Made by a program: the position numbers and the translations under genes
NCBI GenBank assembly: GCA_002383605.1
Contig: DFYK01000070.1
Coordinates: 31,445-46,112, forward strand
Reading direction: 5' to 3'
Source: Proteiniphilum sp. UBA4084
GTDB lineage: Bacteria; Bacteroidota; Bacteroidia; Bacteroidales; Dysgonomonadaceae
DNA length: 14,668 bases
Shown: piece after piece, positions 13,339-14,668 of the stretch
Layout of the letters: every line of letters starts with the position of its first letter
Position numbering within the stretch: position 1 is the stretch's first letter
Notes under the pieces: model-generated
What the model was told of the DNA's origin: nothing
Seen by the model: only the letters and a program-made list of their open reading frames with translations
The model's database searches: none

Positions 13339-14586
13339 ATGTTCGACTTAGACAGATGGCAGGAAATATGGATTACCATTACGCACAACAAGTCGCGTAG
13401 TGTGCTCACCGCATTCGGGGTGTTCTGGGGCATGCTGATGCTGGTGCTGATGGTCGGCGCCGGCAACGCACTGGAGAAGGGAATGACCTCCCAGATCGAA
13501 GGATTTGCCACCAACTCATGCTTCTTTGAATCCAGCAGAACCACCGTTCCATACAAAGGATTTCGCAAAGGCAGAAGATGGAATATGACCAACAGCGACA
13601 TCCCCGTAATACGGGAGAAGGTAAAGGAGCTCCAGTACATCTCGCCGGTGTTGTTCAGCGGCGGCAACGACAAGAACGTGGTTCGGGGCGACAAGAACGG
13701 TTCCTACCTGGTGAAGGGTTGCTACCCCGAATATGACCTGATAGAAAGAAGCAAGATGATCTATGGTCGTTATGTGAACGACATCGACATTGCCGAAAAA
13801 AGAAAAGTGTGCGTCATTGGTGAACGGATCTACGAAGTACTCTTTCACAAAGGAGAAGACCCCACAGGAAAACAGATTCGTGTAAACGGCATCTACTTCC
13901 AGGTAATCGGTGTGGCGCGAAGCACCTCCGGTGTCAGTATTGGCGGGCAGACTACCGAAACGGTGGTCCTCCCCTTCTCCACCATGCAGCAGGCCTTCAA
14001 CCAGGGCAACATCATTCACTTTCTGGCTGCCACAGCCAAAGAGGGTGTACCGGTGAGGGTCATTCAGGACAAGATACTGGAGATACTCAAACAACAGCAC
14101 CAGATCGCACCCGAAGACAAGGAAGCGGTGTTCAACATGAACATCGAAGAACAGTTTAAAATGTTCAACTACCTCGGTATCGGCATCGCAGCGCTGATCT
14201 GGATTGTGGGACTTGGCACCATCTTTGCCGGCGCCATCGGCGTGAGCAACATCATGCTAGTCACTGTGCGCGAGCGTACCAAGGAGATCGGCATCCGCCG
14301 CGCCCTGGGAGCCACCCCGCGCAACATCATCGGACAGATACTGAGCGAGAGCATCGTCCTCACCGTGCTTGCCGGCATCACCGGCATCGTGGTGGGCGTA
14401 GGACTGCTGCGCGCCACCGGCATCGTACTGAGCCAGGGCGACCAGTTCTTCAAGGACCCCCAGATCTCTTTCGGCATGGCCGTGGTCTCCCTGCTCATCC
14501 TGCTTGTCATCGGCACCTTTGCAGGATACATTCCCGCACAGCGGGCCATGATGATCAAACCGGTTGAAGCAATCGGAGAAGAGTAA
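13339..14586 (+). CDS. FtsX/MacB-like ABC permease (second)
   Basis: An inner-membrane permease of 415 aa, paralogous to its upstream neighbour: TM1 about 22-42, a periplasmic domain about 43-275, and C-terminal helices about 280-305, 336-360 and 378-400. The coupling loop VTVRERTKEIGIRRALGAT (308-326) and the tail GYIPAQRA...PVEAIGEE match the FtsX/MacB family. The periplasmic domain differs clearly from the first permease, which fits a heterodimeric pair with divided binding roles. The start is ATG 13339, preceded by an A-rich stretch and a heptad array. Base composition rises in the last third, where codons are markedly GC-rich compared with the 9053-11058 operon. No promoter-like box is visible in the gap, so transcription probably reads through from the promoter near 11133. 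The frame is intact. Confidence 0.94.
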   Translation: MFDLDRWQEIWITITHNKSRSVLTAFGVFWGMLMLVLMVGAGNALEKGMTSQIEGFATNSCFFESSRTTVPYKGFRKGRRWNMTNSDIPVIREKVKELQYISPVLFSGGNDKNVVRGDKNGSYLVKGCYPEYDLIERSKMIYGRYVNDIDIAEKRKVCVIGERIYEVLFHKGEDPTGKQIRVNGIYFQVIGVARSTSGVSIGGQTTETVVLPFSTMQQAFNQGNIIHFLAATAKEGVPVRVIQDKILEILKQQHQIAPEDKEAVFNMNIEEQFKMFNYLGIGIAALIWIVGLGTIFAGAIGVSNIMLVTVRERTKEIGIRRALGATPRNIIGQILSESIVLTVLAGITGIVVGVGLLRATGIVLSQGDQFFKDPQISFGMAVVSLLILLVIGTFAGYIPAQRAMMIKPVEAIGEE

Positions 14587-14602
14587 ATGATGTGATGATG
14601 TG
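14587..14602. repeat. Tandem octamer ATGATGTG x2
   Basis: Two exact copies of ATGATGTG follow immediately after the stop codon of the second permease. Two copies alone may be chance, though they sit in a gap that also carries heptad repeats. Confidence 0.5.
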
Positions 14603-14644
14603 CCAATTACTTGCAAACCGCTGTCTTTGACAACATTTCACAAT

Positions 14645-14668
14645 GAAAGCTGAAAGCTGAATCCTGAA
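14645..14668. repeat. Heptad array at the right edge
   Basis: GAAAGCT twice, then GAATCCT and the start of a fourth unit run to the window end. They have the same 7-nt period and orientation as at 1-75 and 13219-13330. The array is cut by the window edge, so its length is unknown. Confidence 0.75.

Noticed and set aside
13516..14100. Long minus-strand open frame of 194 codons opposite the second permease
   Set aside because: The plus-strand frame encodes a complete FtsX/MacB permease with family motifs. The opposite frame has no recognisable domain and is a shadow of codon bias.

Overview
The window looks like a chromosomal segment of a Bacteroidota bacterium, most likely order Bacteroidales. 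Three things point there. Intergenic regions carry the Bacteroidota promoter signature (a TTTG/TTG −33 box about 19-20 nt upstream of a TAnnTTTG −7 box). Translation starts are A-rich, without clear Shine-Dalgarno sites. The gene families and their order (DUF1599, DoxX/MauE-type protein and tpiA in one operon; a large DUF2723/GT117 membrane protein; a YtrA-like GntR regulator with an ABC module; MacB/FtsX permeases) are typical of the group. A family closer to Dysgonomonadaceae or Porphyromonadaceae is only a guess. There are no rRNA, tRNA, CRISPR or insertion-sequence features.

Layout. (1) 1-138: a heptanucleotide tandem array, a −7-like box and the tpiA terminator. (2) 139-2606, minus strand: a tight operon of a DUF1599 protein, a DoxX/MauE protein with a thioredoxin-like tail, and triosephosphate isomerase. 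A terminator hairpin separates it from its upstream neighbours. (3) 2701-4228, minus strand: ndk followed by a secreted M23 peptidase with LysM. (4) 4229-4665: a divergent intergenic region with promoter elements facing both ways. (5) 4666-8832, plus strand: a very large DUF2723/GT117 protein-O-mannosyltransferase-like membrane protein with a TPR-like tail, a strong hairpin, and a NodB-type polysaccharide deacetylase. (6) 8973-11058, plus strand: a promoter with an overlapping inverted repeat, then an ABC ATPase, a six-TM permease and a short YtrA-like GntR repressor. (7) 11085-14586, plus strand: a second promoter with a perfect dyad over its −33 box, then a MacB/LolD-type ATPase and two FtsX/MacB permeases. 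The window ends before any adaptor or outer-membrane partner appears.

How the genes work together. The left half is housekeeping: glycolysis, nucleoside triphosphate balancing and envelope peptidoglycan maintenance. The middle is envelope glycan chemistry. The right half looks like a two-tier ABC export or envelope-stress locus. The GntR protein probably represses its own ABC operon through the AGTGTA/TACACT dyad, and the MacB-like cassette sits directly downstream under its own dyad-controlled promoter.

The least explained structure is a family of 7-nt tandem repeats (consensus GAHNNCT, always in the same orientation) at three intergenic places: 1-75, 13219-13330 and 14645-14668. One array ends 8 nt before the start codon of the second FtsX permease. 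No wholly new multi-gene system was recognised. The best leads are the heptad arrays, the paired operators of the transporter locus, and the internally duplicated DUF1599 protein with its thioredoxin-like partner.
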